Of a stretch of DNA of 64,000 nucleotides, positions 41,678 through 51,137 are shown piece after piece; positions within the stretch are counted from its first letter, which is position 1; each line of letters begins with the position of its first letter. The notes beneath the pieces are model-generated. The model was not told where the DNA came from and ran no database searches. It was given only the letters and a program-made list of their open reading frames with translations. Both the position numbers and the translations under genes were made by a program. Source of the DNA: DASXMT01 sp036521415 (GTDB taxonomy: Bacteria; Actinomycetota; Acidimicrobiia; Acidimicrobiales; RAAP-2); contig DATDHU010000071.1 of the NCBI GenBank assembly GCA_036521415.1, positions 1 through 64,000 of the forward strand. The letters are read 5' to 3'.

Positions 41678-42499
41678 GTGGACGAGACGACGTTCGGACG
41701 ACGGTTCGAGGGCAAGGTTGCGATCGTGACCGGCGCCTCCACCAATCCAGGAATCGGTCGGTCCTCGGCCCGTCGCCTCGCCCTCGAAGGGGCGTCGGTG
41801 GTGATCAATGCCCGGTCCGAAGGCCAGCTCCGCGACACCGAGCGCGCCCTGCAATCCGAGGGGCTTTCGGTTGTGGCCGTGCCCGGCTCGGCCGACGATG
41901 CTGCCACTCCGGCTCGGCTGGTCGACACCGCGCTCGAGCAGTTCGGTCGAATCGACCTGTTGGCCAACACGGTCGGCGGCGCGCCCCATCCGGGGTCGGC
42001 GCTGGACATGGACCGCGCCGCGTTCATCGACACCGTGTCCCTGAACACGTGGCCCACCCTGGCGCTCATCCAAGAGGCGGTCCGTCGCGGGCTTGGTGAC
42101 GACGGGGGTGGTGCCATCGTCAACATCTCGAGCGGCTCCCCGAAGAAGACGACCCCTTCGATGGCTGCCTATGCGGCGGCCAAGGCGGCGCTCAATGCGC
42201 TCACCCGAACCCTGGCCAACGATCTGGGTCGGCGAGGGGTGCGGGTCAACGCGGTCAGCCCCGGCCTGACCAAGACCACGGCCACGCAATCAATGTGGGA
42301 GAACGACGAGGGCGCGGGCGCGGGCAGCCACCTCCTGCTGGGCCGGCTCACCGAGGCCGACGACATCGGGGCGGCCGTGGCCTTTCTGCTCTCAGGTGAT
42401 GCACGATCGATCACCGGCGTCCTCATCGACGTGGACGCCGGGAACCACGTCTCGTCCGGGGCGTGGTCGCCGTTCCAAGCCCAGCCCAGCGATCGCTGA
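41678..42499 (+). CDS. SDR family oxidoreductase
   Basis: A 273-residue short-chain dehydrogenase. The cofactor site is VAIVTGASTNPGIGRSSARRLALEGASVVINAR, an extended variant of TGxxxGIG. The catalytic YAAAK (about 163-167) follows NISSGSP. The C-terminus GVLIDVDAGNHVSSG is typical of the family. It likely oxidises or reduces a hydroxy/keto group of an acyl-CoA or ring substrate. The start is GTG after a GGGGGG run. It heads an operon with a second SDR and an LLM oxidoreductase. Confidence 0.87.
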   Translation: MDETTFGRRFEGKVAIVTGASTNPGIGRSSARRLALEGASVVINARSEGQLRDTERALQSEGLSVVAVPGSADDAATPARLVDTALEQFGRIDLLANTVGGAPHPGSALDMDRAAFIDTVSLNTWPTLALIQEAVRRGLGDDGGGAIVNISSGSPKKTTPSMAAYAAAKAALNALTRTLANDLGRRGVRVNAVSPGLTKTTATQSMWENDEGAGAGSHLLLGRLTEADDIGAAVAFLLSGDARSITGVLIDVDAGNHVSSGAWSPFQAQPSDR

Positions 42500-42507
42500 G
42501 GACGTCG

Positions 42508-43329
42508 GTGGGAAAGTCGATTGATCTCAGCGGGCGGAACGCCCTCGTCGTGGGGGGAGGCGGTGGCGGCATCGGCACAGCCATGGCCGTCACCCTGGCC
42601 GAGGCGGGCGCCGACGTGGCCGTCATCACCAACGTGGCCGAGCACGCCAAGGACAGCGAGGACCGCGTTCGTGCTCTCGGGCGCCGAGCCATCGGCATGG
42701 TGGCCGACGTCACCGACGAGACCGCACTGCGTGCCGCCATCGCCGCTGCGGCGACCGAGTTGGGGCCGTTTCGGCACCTGGTCAATGTGGTCGGGGGTGC
42801 GCTGGTCGACGACTGGTGGCGAACGGCTGACTACGACATGGACGCCTTCGACCGGATCGTTTCGCGAAACCTTCGCTACGCCGTCATCACGTGTCGTGAC
42901 GTGGCCCGTTCCCTCATCGACGCAGGAGAGACGGGCAGCATCGTCAACGTCTCGTCTGTGGCCGCGCGCGGTGCGCCCCTGCTTGCCGCCTACGGCGCGT
43001 CCAAGGCCGGTCTCGAGTCCTTCAGTCGCACGATGGCCCTGGAGTGGGCCCCTTACGGCATCCGGGTCAACCTGGTGGCGCCGGGGACGGTCAAGACGCC
43101 CCGAGCCGGGCAGAGCGACCTGTCCGACGCGGCCCAGTCGATCCCATTGCGCCGTCGCGGCGATCCGCAGGACATCGCCGATGCCGCGTTGTTCCTGCTC
43201 TCGGAGCTGGGTGGCTACATCACCGGACAGACCCTGGCCGTCGACGGGGGCATGACCCTCGGTGGACCGGGCGGGGACCAGCTGCCCGTCTTCGTCACCA
43301 ACCCGGCGGTGCGAGCCAGGTTCGAATAG
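42508..43329 (+). CDS. SDR family oxidoreductase
   Basis: A 273-residue short-chain dehydrogenase. The N-terminal motif reads NALVVGGGGGGIGTAMAVTLAEAGADVAV, and the catalytic YGASK (about 158-162) is intact after NVSSVAARGAP. The proton-relay NVVGG replaces the usual NNAG. The start GTG 42508 has GAGG a few bases upstream, right after the stop of the previous gene. Two different SDRs plus an LLM enzyme in one operon suggest a multi-step oxidation pathway of one substrate class. Confidence 0.87.
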   Translation: MGKSIDLSGRNALVVGGGGGGIGTAMAVTLAEAGADVAVITNVAEHAKDSEDRVRALGRRAIGMVADVTDETALRAAIAAAATELGPFRHLVNVVGGALVDDWWRTADYDMDAFDRIVSRNLRYAVITCRDVARSLIDAGETGSIVNVSSVAARGAPLLAAYGASKAGLESFSRTMALEWAPYGIRVNLVAPGTVKTPRAGQSDLSDAAQSIPLRRRGDPQDIADAALFLLSELGGYITGQTLAVDGGMTLGGPGGDQLPVFVTNPAVRARFE

Positions 43330-43349
43330 TTGATCGGGAGAGAATAGTC

Positions 43350-44231
43350 GTGAGCGAATTCCATTTGTACCTGCCCCAGATGCGCCTCTCGTTCGAGGAG
43401 CTCGAGGCCCACGCCAAGAACGCCGAAGCAGCCGGCTTCGAGGGCATGGCCTTCATGGACCACTTCGCCCCGCCGATGGCTGAGACCCAGCCGATGCACG
43501 AGGCACTGGTGACGGCAACCTGGCTGGCGGCGCGGACGGAGCGCCTGCGCATGGGCCACCTGGTCCTGTGCGACGCCTTCCGGCACCCCGCCGTCCTGGC
43601 CAAGCAGGTGGCGTCGATCGACCGGGCCAGCAGCGGTCGGTTCGAGCTCGGCATGGGTTGGGGATCGGTCCCTGCTGAGTTCGACACCTTCGGCGTCGAA
43701 GAGCAGACGCCCGCCGCCCGCATCCGGCGGCTGGACGAGACCCTCCAGGTGCTCCGTGCCCTGTGGTCGGGGGAGTCGGTCGACTTCGACGGGGAGTTCC
43801 ATCGCCTGCGGGGTGCCATGCAGCAACCGGCCCCGCTCGGTCGCATCCCGATCGTCATCGGTGGGACGGGCAAGAAGACGCTCGACCTGGTGGCTCGTCA
43901 TGCCGACTGGTGGAACCTACAGATCGGAAACCTCTACCGGCTCGACGAGCTCCGGGCGTCGACGGGCAATGCCCGGACATCGCTGCAGCAGATGGTGTGC
44001 TTCGTCCCCTCCGAGAAGGAGCGGGCGGAGGTGGAGGCCCTGGCCCGGCGGCGGTTCGGCGGCTTCGGGGACGCCGTGATGTTCGGCACCGCCCCCGAGC
44101 TGGTCGAGCAGCTCCACGCCCTGGCTGATCGCGGTGTGGAGCGGTTCTACATCTGGTTCACCGACTTCGCCGCTCCGACCACCCTGGCTGCGTTCGGCGA
44201 GCAGGTCATTCCCCAGCTCGCCTCGGCCTGA
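43350..44231 (+). CDS. LLM class flavin-dependent oxidoreductase
   Basis: A 293-residue luciferase-like enzyme. Recognisable blocks are FHLYLPQMRLSFEELEAHAKNAEAAGFEGMAFMDHF, RLRMGHLVLCDAFRHPAVLAKQVASIDRASSGRFELGMGWGSVPAEF and IPIVIGGTGKKTLDLVARHADWWN. The last, GGxGxKTL, is typical of the F420-dependent branch, so F420 is a likely cofactor (inference). GTG 43350 has GGGAG nine bases upstream. It is the last gene of the SDR-SDR-LLM operon and converges with the frameshifted acyl-CoA ligase. Confidence 0.87.
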   Translation: MSEFHLYLPQMRLSFEELEAHAKNAEAAGFEGMAFMDHFAPPMAETQPMHEALVTATWLAARTERLRMGHLVLCDAFRHPAVLAKQVASIDRASSGRFELGMGWGSVPAEFDTFGVEEQTPAARIRRLDETLQVLRALWSGESVDFDGEFHRLRGAMQQPAPLGRIPIVIGGTGKKTLDLVARHADWWNLQIGNLYRLDELRASTGNARTSLQQMVCFVPSEKERAEVEALARRRFGGFGDAVMFGTAPELVEQLHALADRGVERFYIWFTDFAAPTTLAAFGEQVIPQLASA

Positions 44232-44282
44232 CAACCATCCAGCCTCCCCGCCCCGTTGGTCTCACCGTCGATCGCCTCGCGG

Positions 44283-45757
44283 CTAGGTCCCGGGGGAGGC
44301 GATCCGCTCGTCTCGAAGCTGGGATCGGCGCACCTTGCCGGCATCGGTGCGGAGCGGCTCGTTGACCAGCTCGAAGGTGCGGGGAATCTTATAGCGGACG
44401 ATGCGATCGGCCAGGAAGGCCACCAGGCCGGGCCGATCGACGTCCCCCTGTGTCCCGTCGTGACGCCCCACGTCGACGATGGCGTGGACCCGTTGGCCGA
44501 GGTCTTCGTCCGGTAGCCCGATCACCACCGATGAGCGGACGTCGGGATGCTGGTCGAGCGCGGACTCGACCTCAGCCGGGTACACGTTCTCACCGCCGCT
44601 GACGATCAGGTCGACCCGGCGATCGGCCAGGAAGAGGTATCCGTCCTCGTCGACGTAGCCCATGTCGCCGAGCGTCTCCCACCCGTCGACGATCTGGGAC
44701 TCGGCCCCGAGATAGTGGTAGTTGGGTTCCCTGGGCCGCTCGAAATAGATGAGCCCGACCTGGCCGACGCCCACCTCGCGGCCGTTCTCGTCGACGATCC
44801 GGGGCGGAACGTAGCGGGCCGACCGACCGTGCCCGGTTTGCGCAGCGCCTCCTCGCCGGTGACCAGCGTGCTGCCGCCGTACATCTCCGAGCTGCCGTAG
44901 GCCTCGAGGAGCTTGTCGGCGCCTATACAAGCGGCCCAGGCGGCCTTGAGCCAGGCCGGGAACGGCCCTCCGGTGCTGAACACGACCCGGAGGGAGGAGA
45001 GGTCTCGGCCCAGCCGCTCCTCGTCGGGGAGGCGCCAGATCCGCTGCAGCATGGTCGGCACGATCTGCACCCAGGTCACGCCGTGGTCCTCGATGAGCCC
45101 GAGCATCCTGGCCGGATCGAACCGGGTCATCACCACCACGGTGGCTCCCCGAAGGAGCCCCTGGCACGAGGTGATGAACGGTGCGTTGTGGAACAGGGGG
45201 CCGGGAACGAGCTGAACGCTGTCCGGACCGAGGCCCATCGTCTCGCTTTCCGGGTCGATGAGGGCCTGGGCGTGGCTCACCACCACCTTGGGCCGGCCGG
45301 TGCTCCCCCCCGACGTCAGCGCCCGCCCGTACCGGGCCCGCGCGGGCGGTAGGGGCGATTCGTCCGCGCCCGAGTCGGGAGCGAAGCCCACCGGTACCGA
45401 GACGAACCGGGCCGCGGCCGGTCGATCGGTGCCCAGGCCGACGACCAGCGCCGGCCGGGCCAGGTCGAGGATGGGCTCCAGTTCGGCGTCGGGGAGACGG
45501 TCGGAGACGGGCATCGGGACCGCACCCAGTTTCCAGACGGCCAACGCGGCCACGTAAAACTCGATGCTGTTGGGAACCATGAGGGCGACCAGGTGGGCGT
45601 GCCCGACACCCAGGCGGGCGTAGGTCCTGGCCATGGCGTTGGCTTGTCGGTCAAGCTGGATCCGGGTGACGGCCTGCCGTCCGCAGACGACGCTGAGGCG
45701 ATCGGGGTCCCGTGCCGCCAGCCAACTCATCGCCTCGCCGTGGGGCATCTCGCTCAT
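44283..45757 (-). pseudogene. Acyl-CoA synthetase/AMP-dependent ligase, split by a frameshift
   Basis: The gene runs from 45757 but the frame shifts near 44820. Before the shift the protein has the AMP-binding motif LTSGGSTGRPKVVVSH (about 150-165), LEAYGSSEMYGG and EEALRKPGTVGRP. After it, in the next frame, come RYVPPRIVDENG, GWETLGDMGYVDEDGYLFLADRR, SGGENVYPAEVE and the catalytic lysine region TDAGKVRRSQL. Adding one base (for example GG to GGG at 44818-44822) would restore a protein of about 491 residues, the normal length. Either a true null mutation or a sequencing error. It lies 20 bases after the CoA-transferase gene, same strand. Confidence 0.85.
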
Positions 45758-45777
45758 CGCTTGGATCCCGATCGGCG

Positions 45778-46980
45778 TCAGTTGATGGCGCCGAGGTCCT
45801 TCAGGCGGGCGATCTCTTCCCAGTCCGAGCCCAGCTCGAGCAGGATCTCCTCGGTGTTCTCACCCAGTTCCGGGGCCCGCACGGCTTTGACCACCTCCTC
45901 GTCGAACTGGACCGGCGCGGCCACGATCTTGGCTGTCTCGCCCGTCGCCACCACGTGGTCGCGGATGAATCCGTTGGCCTTGACCTGGGGGTCGTCGATC
46001 ACCTCGAGTGGGCTTTGGAGCGGTTCCCACGGCGCGGTGAGCGTGGCGAAGCGGACGCGCCATTCGTCCAGGGTGGCCGAGGCAAAGATCTGGCTCAGGA
46101 CCTGCACGCACGCCTCACGGTTCTCGTAGCGGGCGGCGGCGTCCTTGAACCGCTCGTCGCCGATCAGGTCCTCGCGCCCCAGGTGCTGGCACAGTGGTGG
46201 CCACCACCGGTCGGACTCGAGCATCAACAGGCCGATCCACCGGTTGTCGGCCGTCTTGTACGAGTAGGCGATGGGATTGGAGATGGGCTGCTCGATGCGG
46301 CTGAATTCCCGGTTGGTGTAGGCCGAGTACGTGATGTCGCTCGACAGTGACCACATGGCTGTGGTCAGCAGGGAGGTGTCCACCACCGCGCCCTCGCCGG
46401 TCCGTTCCCGGCGGAAGAGGGCGGCGGCCACACCGAAGGCGATGTTCATCGATCCGGACTTGTCGCCGAATCCGGGTCGCGACTTGGCCGGACGGGGCGC
46501 GTCCGGCTCGGTCACCGTGTAGGCGATGCCGCCGCGGAGCCAGTGGGTGGCTGCGTCGTAGCCGGGCTTGCCGGCATCGGGACCCTTCGGGCCGGCTGAG
46601 GTGGCCCGCACGTAGACGATGTCGGGCTTGACCGCCTGGATCTGCTCGACGTCAACCCCGTTCTTCTGGCGGGCCCCGGGAAGGAGGTTGGTCATGAACA
46701 CGTCGGCCGACGCCACCAGCTTGTAGAGCAGGTCACGACCTTCGGGCATCGAGGTGTCGATGCCGACGCTGCGCTTGCCCCGGTTGGCCTGCTCCATGGC
46801 CAGATGGCTGGGTACCAGACCCTGTCCACCGGTCTGCAGGCCACGCTGGGGGTCGCCCCGCCTCGGGTGTTCGACCTTGATCACCTCGGCTCCGAAGTCG
46901 GCCAGCACCGCGGCCGCTGATGGTACGAACATCCACGTCCCGGCCTCGACGACGCGGACTCCGGCGAACATGTCGGTCAC
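45778..46980 (-). CDS. CaiB/BaiF family CoA-transferase
   Basis: A 400-residue class III CoA-transferase. It starts MFAGVRVVEAGTWMFVPSAAAVLADFGAEVIKVEHPRRGDPQRGL, followed by NRGKRSVGIDTSMPEGRDLLYKLVASADVF and the segment PDAGKPGYDAATHWLRGG, whose aspartate is the likely catalytic residue. Family members move CoA between organic acids, for example in carnitine, oxalate, bile acid or branched-acid metabolism. GTG 46980 has AGAGGAAAG upstream. It is in an operon with the frameshifted acyl-CoA ligase. Confidence 0.9.
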   Translation of the reverse strand: MTDMFAGVRVVEAGTWMFVPSAAAVLADFGAEVIKVEHPRRGDPQRGLQTGGQGLVPSHLAMEQANRGKRSVGIDTSMPEGRDLLYKLVASADVFMTNLLPGARQKNGVDVEQIQAVKPDIVYVRATSAGPKGPDAGKPGYDAATHWLRGGIAYTVTEPDAPRPAKSRPGFGDKSGSMNIAFGVAAALFRRERTGEGAVVDTSLLTTAMWSLSSDITYSAYTNREFSRIEQPISNPIAYSYKTADNRWIGLLMLESDRWWPPLCQHLGREDLIGDERFKDAAARYENREACVQVLSQIFASATLDEWRVRFATLTAPWEPLQSPLEVIDDPQVKANGFIRDHVVATGETAKIVAAPVQFDEEVVKAVRAPELGENTEEILLELGSDWEEIARLKDLGAIN

Positions 46981-47121
46981 GGCAGCTCTTTCCTCTGGGT
47001 TGGCCCGGCTGCACTGTATCGGGCGTCCGGTCAGGCCTCCCAGCCGGCGGATCGTCTCCCGGTCATGGGGTCGCCTCTCACATCCGCCGGTCGTCATGGC
47101 CGATCCACTGCCGGTAGTTTG

Positions 47122-47811
47122 ATGTCGGCTATGGCCGACTCCCCCACCTCGCTGATCCTCCTCCACGGTTTCGCCTCCTCCTTCGAGCATGGCTGGCGAG
47201 AGAGCGGGTGGGTGGACATCCTGGCCGACTTCGACTGCGAGGTGCCCGAGATCGATCTACCCGGACACGGGTCCTCGGATCGCCCGACCGACCCGCAGGA
47301 CTATGCCGACGTCGAGGGCGAAGTGCTTGCCCTGCTCCCGCCGACCGTGCCCGGCGCCGTCGGCTTCTCGGCCGGCGGCGACCTGTTGTTGCGCTTGGCC
47401 ATCGCCAACCCGGGGCGCTTCGGACGGATCGCCGTGCTCGGCGTGGGCAACAACGTGTTCCAGGATGCCGATCCCGGCGTCATCGTCGACGCCCTCGAGG
47501 GCGACGACGAGCCGGAGGACGTGCAGGCGCGCCTGTTCCGGCGCCTGGCCCTCTCGACCGGGAACGACCCCAAGGCGTTGTCGGCCTTCATCCGCCGTCC
47601 GCGCGCCGCCTTGCGCGAAGAGGACTTGGCCAGGCTGGCTTGTCCTGTCTTGGTGGTGCTCGGCGATCACGACATGGTGGGACCGGCCGACCGGCTCGTC
47701 GCCGCCCTGCCCTCGGCGTCGCTGGTGACGCTGGCCGGCGTGGACCACTTCTCCACCCCATCGGACTTCAGGGCCATCGACGCCACCATGAAGTTCTTTG
47801 GGCTGGGATGA
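47122..47811 (+). CDS. Alpha/beta hydrolase
   Basis: A 229-residue hydrolase: LILLHGFASSFEHGWRESGW, IDLPGHGSSDRPTD, nucleophile elbow GAVGFSAGGDLLLRLA (GFSAGG), acid in VLGDHDMVGPADR and histidine in LAGVDHFSTPSD. The triad is complete. Substrate unknown. ATG 47131 is a likely alternative start: TAGTTT at 47115-47120 would start transcription only a few bases before it, and there is no ribosome binding site. Confidence 0.83.
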   Translation: MSAMADSPTSLILLHGFASSFEHGWRESGWVDILADFDCEVPEIDLPGHGSSDRPTDPQDYADVEGEVLALLPPTVPGAVGFSAGGDLLLRLAIANPGRFGRIAVLGVGNNVFQDADPGVIVDALEGDDEPEDVQARLFRRLALSTGNDPKALSAFIRRPRAALREEDLARLACPVLVVLGDHDMVGPADRLVAALPSASLVTLAGVDHFSTPSDFRAIDATMKFFGLG

Positions 47812-47869
47812 CCCTGTTGCCCCGCTGAGGGGAGCCCGGTACCGCCTGATCCTCGCTGCCACGGCCGGA

Positions 47870-47954
47870 GGCGAGGCTCTGACACCGTTCGCCGTTCGCC
47901 TGTGAAGGCGAGGCTATGACACCGCCGAGTTGTCGCGGCGAGGCTACGACACGG
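47870..47954. repeat. Three degenerate copies of an 18-base repeat
   Basis: GGCGAGGCTnnGACACnG appears at 47870-47887, 47907-47924 and 47937-47954. The last copy forms the end of the aldo/keto reductase gene (stop 47944), so the others look like short duplications of that gene end into the intergenic space between convergent genes. Confidence 0.5.
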
Positions 47955-48957
47955 CCGGGCTGTCGCCGTAGCTGGCCATGGCCTCCGACGGGTAGCGGCC
48001 GCCGGCCCATGCCCCGGGCGGGGAGAGGGCCTCGAGCTGGGCCAGGTCGTCGTCGGAGAGCTGCACGCCGATCGCTCCCGCATTGTCCTCCAGGTAGGAG
48101 CGGCGCTTGGTACCGGGGATGGGCACCACGTCGTCCCCCGCGGCCAGTACCCAGGCCAGAGCCAGCTGGCTCGGGGTACAGCCCTTGGCTCCGGCCAGCG
48201 CCTCGACCTGACGGACCAGGTCGAGGTTCCGGGTGAAGTTCTCCCCCTGGAAGCGCGGGCTGTTCGCTCTGAAGTCGTGCTTGTCGAAGTGGTCGGGGCT
48301 GGTGATCTGCCCGGAGAGGAACCCACGGCCGAGCGGGCTGAACGGCACGATGCCGATACCCAGCCGGCGGGCGGCGGGTAGCACGTCGGCCTCGAGATCC
48401 CTGGTCCACAGCGACCACTCGCTCTGCAGGGCGGTGATGGGATGGACCGCAGACGCCCGCTCCAGGCTGGCCGCACTGGCCTCGGACATGCCGAGGTACC
48501 GGACCTTTCCCTCGCCTACCAGCTCGGCCATGGCCCCCACGGTTTCCTCGATGGGCACGGCGGGATCGACGCGGTGCTGGTAGTACAAGTCGATGCGGTC
48601 GGTGCCCAGGCGCTGGAGCGACGCGTCGCAGCAGGACTTCACGTACTCGGGCCGGCCATTGATCGAGCGGTGACCGTCGTCGCCGAACTCAATGGCGAAC
48701 TTGGTAGCCAACACCACCTCGTCCCGGCGCCCGGCAATGGCCCGGCCGACCAGTTCCTCGTTGTGGCCCCGCCCGTAGACGTTGGCCGTGTCCAAGAAGG
48801 TGATGCCGAGCTCGAGGGCCCGGTGGATGGTGGCGACAGACTCGCCCTCGTCGGCCGGCCCATAGGTCTCGGACATGCCCATACAGCCGAGGCCCTGGGC
48901 CGAGACCTCCAGTCCGGCGGTTCCGAGGAGACGGGTGGGATAGGAATGATCAGCCAT
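47944..48957 (-). CDS. Aldo/keto reductase
   Basis: A 337-residue (beta/alpha)8 oxidoreductase of the YakC/AKR13-like type. It starts TRLLGTAGLEVSAQGLGCMGMSETYG and has the catalytic tetrad: Asp in FLDTANVYG, Tyr just after it, Lys in VLATKFAIEF, and His in DLYYQHRVDP. NADPH-binding residues appear near IPGTKRRSYLEDN. It reduces aldehydes or ketones. ATG 48957 is exactly six bases after TAGGGT with no ribosome binding site, so it is probably leaderless. Confidence 0.9.
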   Translation of the reverse strand: MADHSYPTRLLGTAGLEVSAQGLGCMGMSETYGPADEGESVATIHRALELGITFLDTANVYGRGHNEELVGRAIAGRRDEVVLATKFAIEFGDDGHRSINGRPEYVKSCCDASLQRLGTDRIDLYYQHRVDPAVPIEETVGAMAELVGEGKVRYLGMSEASAASLERASAVHPITALQSEWSLWTRDLEADVLPAARRLGIGIVPFSPLGRGFLSGQITSPDHFDKHDFRANSPRFQGENFTRNLDLVRQVEALAGAKGCTPSQLALAWVLAAGDDVVPIPGTKRRSYLEDNAGAIGVQLSDDDLAQLEALSPPGAWAGGRYPSEAMASYGDSPAVS

Positions 48958-48963
48958 TGGTGC

Positions 48964-48969
48964 ACCCTA
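48964..48969 (-). promoter_or_regulatory. -10 element of a leaderless promoter
   Basis: On the minus strand TAGGGT (48969-48964) is followed by six bases and then the ATG of the aldo/keto reductase gene. Confidence 0.45.
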
Positions 48970-49028
48970 CGCGCCCGCCGCCGGTATCGAGCCCGGGTAG
49001 GCATCCGGCCCGCCGTCCGCTCCGTCGT

Positions 49029-49349
49029 TCAGCTCCCGAGGGGTCCCTGGGCGCTGATCTCGTACTGCGCCAGCTCGACCGCGGCCCGCTCGAAGGTGGC
49101 CGACACCGGTGAGGGCTGCTCGGAGCTGGCCGACAAGTGGGTCAGGAGGTCGTCTTTCGACTCCCACCGCTCGAACAGGCGCACCCGTCCCGTGTCGACC
49201 GCGTCGGCGGCGAAGGTGTACTCGATGCAGCCCGGCTCGGACCGGGTGGCGACGATCGTCTCGCGCATGGCCCCCAAGAACTCGTCCCGAACGCCTGCGT
49301 CGACATCAATGAACCCGGCAACGATGATCATGAGCGGTGAGTCTGCCAC
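49029..49349 (-). CDS. Antibiotic biosynthesis monooxygenase (ABM) domain protein
   Basis: A 106-residue ferredoxin-like-fold protein: MIIVAGFIDVDAGVRDEFLGAMRETIVATRSEPGCIEYTF and LFERWESKDDLLTHLS are the two family blocks. Members include quinol monooxygenases (YgiN) and heme-degrading enzymes; the specific activity is unknown. The start is GTG 49349, or ATG 49331, which would give 100 residues. It lies upstream of the aldo/keto reductase gene on the same strand, with a 71-base gap. Confidence 0.8.
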   Translation of the reverse strand: MADSPLMIIVAGFIDVDAGVRDEFLGAMRETIVATRSEPGCIEYTFAADAVDTGRVRLFERWESKDDLLTHLSASSEQPSPVSATFERAAVELAQYEISAQGPLGS

Positions 49350-49491
49350 GGATCGGCGCTCGGGCCCGCAGTGGACATGGCACCGGATTCAGGCCCGAAG
49401 AGGTACCTGCATCGGGAGGCATGCCACCGTGCGTACCGCCGGTGGCTCTGGCAAGCTGCCATTCGCCCTGAGTCCACGAGGAGATGAGCCA

Positions 49492-49926
49492 TTGGAGACC
49501 ACCAGCGTCCCGAAGCCGGTCCCGGTGCCGGACGAACAGTCGGCGGGATTCTGGGAGGCCGCCGCCGGTCACGTTCTCGCCATCCAGCGGTGTACCCGGT
49601 GCGGCTTCTTCAGCCATCCACCGGTGGACATCTGTCGCCACTGCCTCTCGCCCGACCGGACCTTCCGCTACGAACCGGTGAGCGGACGCGCCACCGTGCG
49701 CACGTGGACCGTCGTGCGGGATGCGTTCCTGGCCGGCTTCGCCGGGGACGTCCCCTACGTGCTGGCCGAGGCCGAGCTGGACGAGCAGGAGGGGCTCCGG
49801 CTGGTGCTGCTGCTGGTCGACGGGCGGGAGTCCGAGATGCGCATCGGTCTTCCCGTCGAGGTCGTCTTCGACGACGTGGCCGCCGGCCTATCGGTGCCGC
49901 ATTTCCGGACAGCGGCGCGGCAATGA
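49492..49926 (+). CDS. DUF35 OB-fold zinc-ribbon protein
   Basis: A 144-residue protein with a zinc ribbon C-x2-C-x10-C-x2-C (CTRCGFFSHPPVDICRHC, about 34-51) and a C-terminal OB-fold (VRTWTVVRDAFLAGF, VPYVLAEAELDEQEGLRLVLLLV). DUF35 proteins bind acyl-CoA and are obligate partners of thiolase-like enzymes or hydratases. TTG 49492 has GAGGAG eight bases upstream. Its stop overlaps the thiolase-like gene by four bases (ATGA), supporting a two-subunit complex. Confidence 0.85.
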   Translation: METTSVPKPVPVPDEQSAGFWEAAAGHVLAIQRCTRCGFFSHPPVDICRHCLSPDRTFRYEPVSGRATVRTWTVVRDAFLAGFAGDVPYVLAEAELDEQEGLRLVLLLVDGRESEMRIGLPVEVVFDDVAAGLSVPHFRTAARQ

Positions 49927-51122
49927 CCACCCCCCGGTTCCGCGGCAGCGGCCAGGTGGTCATTGCCGGCTACGCCCACAGCCCGATCACCCGCCACATC
50001 GACGAGCCCCTGGGCACGCTCACCATCAAGACCGCGCTCGAGGCCATCGCCGATGCCGGGCTGACCACCGAGCAGGTCGACGGCTTCACCACCGGGGCCA
50101 TCTTTCCCTCGAGCGGGGGGCGTACCGTCATCGACGGCGTCCACATCGTCACCTGTGACTGGTTGGTCGAACAACTCGGCATCCGACCCCGCTGGTTGTG
50201 CGGGTTCCAGGGAGTGGGGCAGATCCCGGGTTCGGTGATCCTGGCGGCCACGGCCATCGCCACCGGCGCGGCCGACACCGTCCTGGTCCACCGGGCCATG
50301 TACAACCCGCCGGGGCGCTACCACGAGAACCCCATGACCGAGGCCGGCGGTGACGCCCAGTGGAACGCTCCCCAGGGGTACTGGAGCCCCATCGCCCAGG
50401 CCGCGCTTCCCTACATGGAGTACATGCAGCGCTACGGGGCGACGCGTGAGGACATGGCCACCGTGGTGGTGGAGGCCCGGCGCAACGGTGCATCGATCCC
50501 ATGGTCGTACTGGCACGGCCGCCCGATCACCGTGGACGACTACATGGCTGCCCGGATGATCGCCGACCCCATCTCCCTGCTCGACTGCGACATGCCGGTC
50601 AGCGGGGTCGGGGCCTTCGTGCTCACCAGTGCCGAGCGGGCCCGGGACCTGCCCAACCGGCCGGTGTACGTGGCCGGGTTCGCCCAGGGCCGCTCCCGGC
50701 CGGCAATTGGCATCGGACACTGGTCGCTCGACGAGATCCAGGACGCGGGCGCAGAGATGGCCGGACACTTGTGGGAGAGCGCGGGGATCGCTCGTGTCGA
50801 TGTCGACATCCCACAGCTCTACGACGGCTTCTCGCCCTTCGTCTACTTCTGGCTCGAAGCCCTGGGCTACTGCCCGCAGGGCGAAGCGCATCGCTTCGTC
50901 CAAGACGGCGGCCTGCGACCGGGCAATGGTCACCCGTTCCTCTCCGGAGGGGGTGCGTTGGGGAACGGACGGATGCACGGCGTCCCCCAGATGCTGGAGT
51001 GCTACCTGCAGCTGTCCCGGCGAGCCGGTGACCGACAATTGGCGCGAGCCGATGTGGCCCTGGCCTGCCAGGCCACCCCCAACTTCGGCGGCGCGGTGCT
51101 CTACAGTGCGCACCAGCCCTAA
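49923..51122 (+). CDS. Thiolase-superfamily protein, Ltp2-like aldolase type
   Basis: A 399-residue thiolase-fold protein. The position of the nucleophilic cysteine of thiolases is glutamine here (GVGQIPGS, Q100), and the C-terminal GHP motif is replaced by LSGGGALGNGRMHG. The segment IPQLYDGFSPFVYFWLEALGYCPQGE has tyrosine in the YDxF form. These are features of Ltp2-type retro-aldolases that cut steroid side-chain CoA esters with a DUF35 partner. Hence I favour an aldolase over a thiolase. It is coupled to the DUF35 gene and followed 15 bases later by a cyclase-family gene. Confidence 0.82.
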   Translation: MTTPRFRGSGQVVIAGYAHSPITRHIDEPLGTLTIKTALEAIADAGLTTEQVDGFTTGAIFPSSGGRTVIDGVHIVTCDWLVEQLGIRPRWLCGFQGVGQIPGSVILAATAIATGAADTVLVHRAMYNPPGRYHENPMTEAGGDAQWNAPQGYWSPIAQAALPYMEYMQRYGATREDMATVVVEARRNGASIPWSYWHGRPITVDDYMAARMIADPISLLDCDMPVSGVGAFVLTSAERARDLPNRPVYVAGFAQGRSRPAIGIGHWSLDEIQDAGAEMAGHLWESAGIARVDVDIPQLYDGFSPFVYFWLEALGYCPQGEAHRFVQDGGLRPGNGHPFLSGGGALGNGRMHGVPQMLECYLQLSRRAGDRQLARADVALACQATPNFGGAVLYSAHQP

Positions 51123-51137
51123 GGAGCGAGGACAAGC

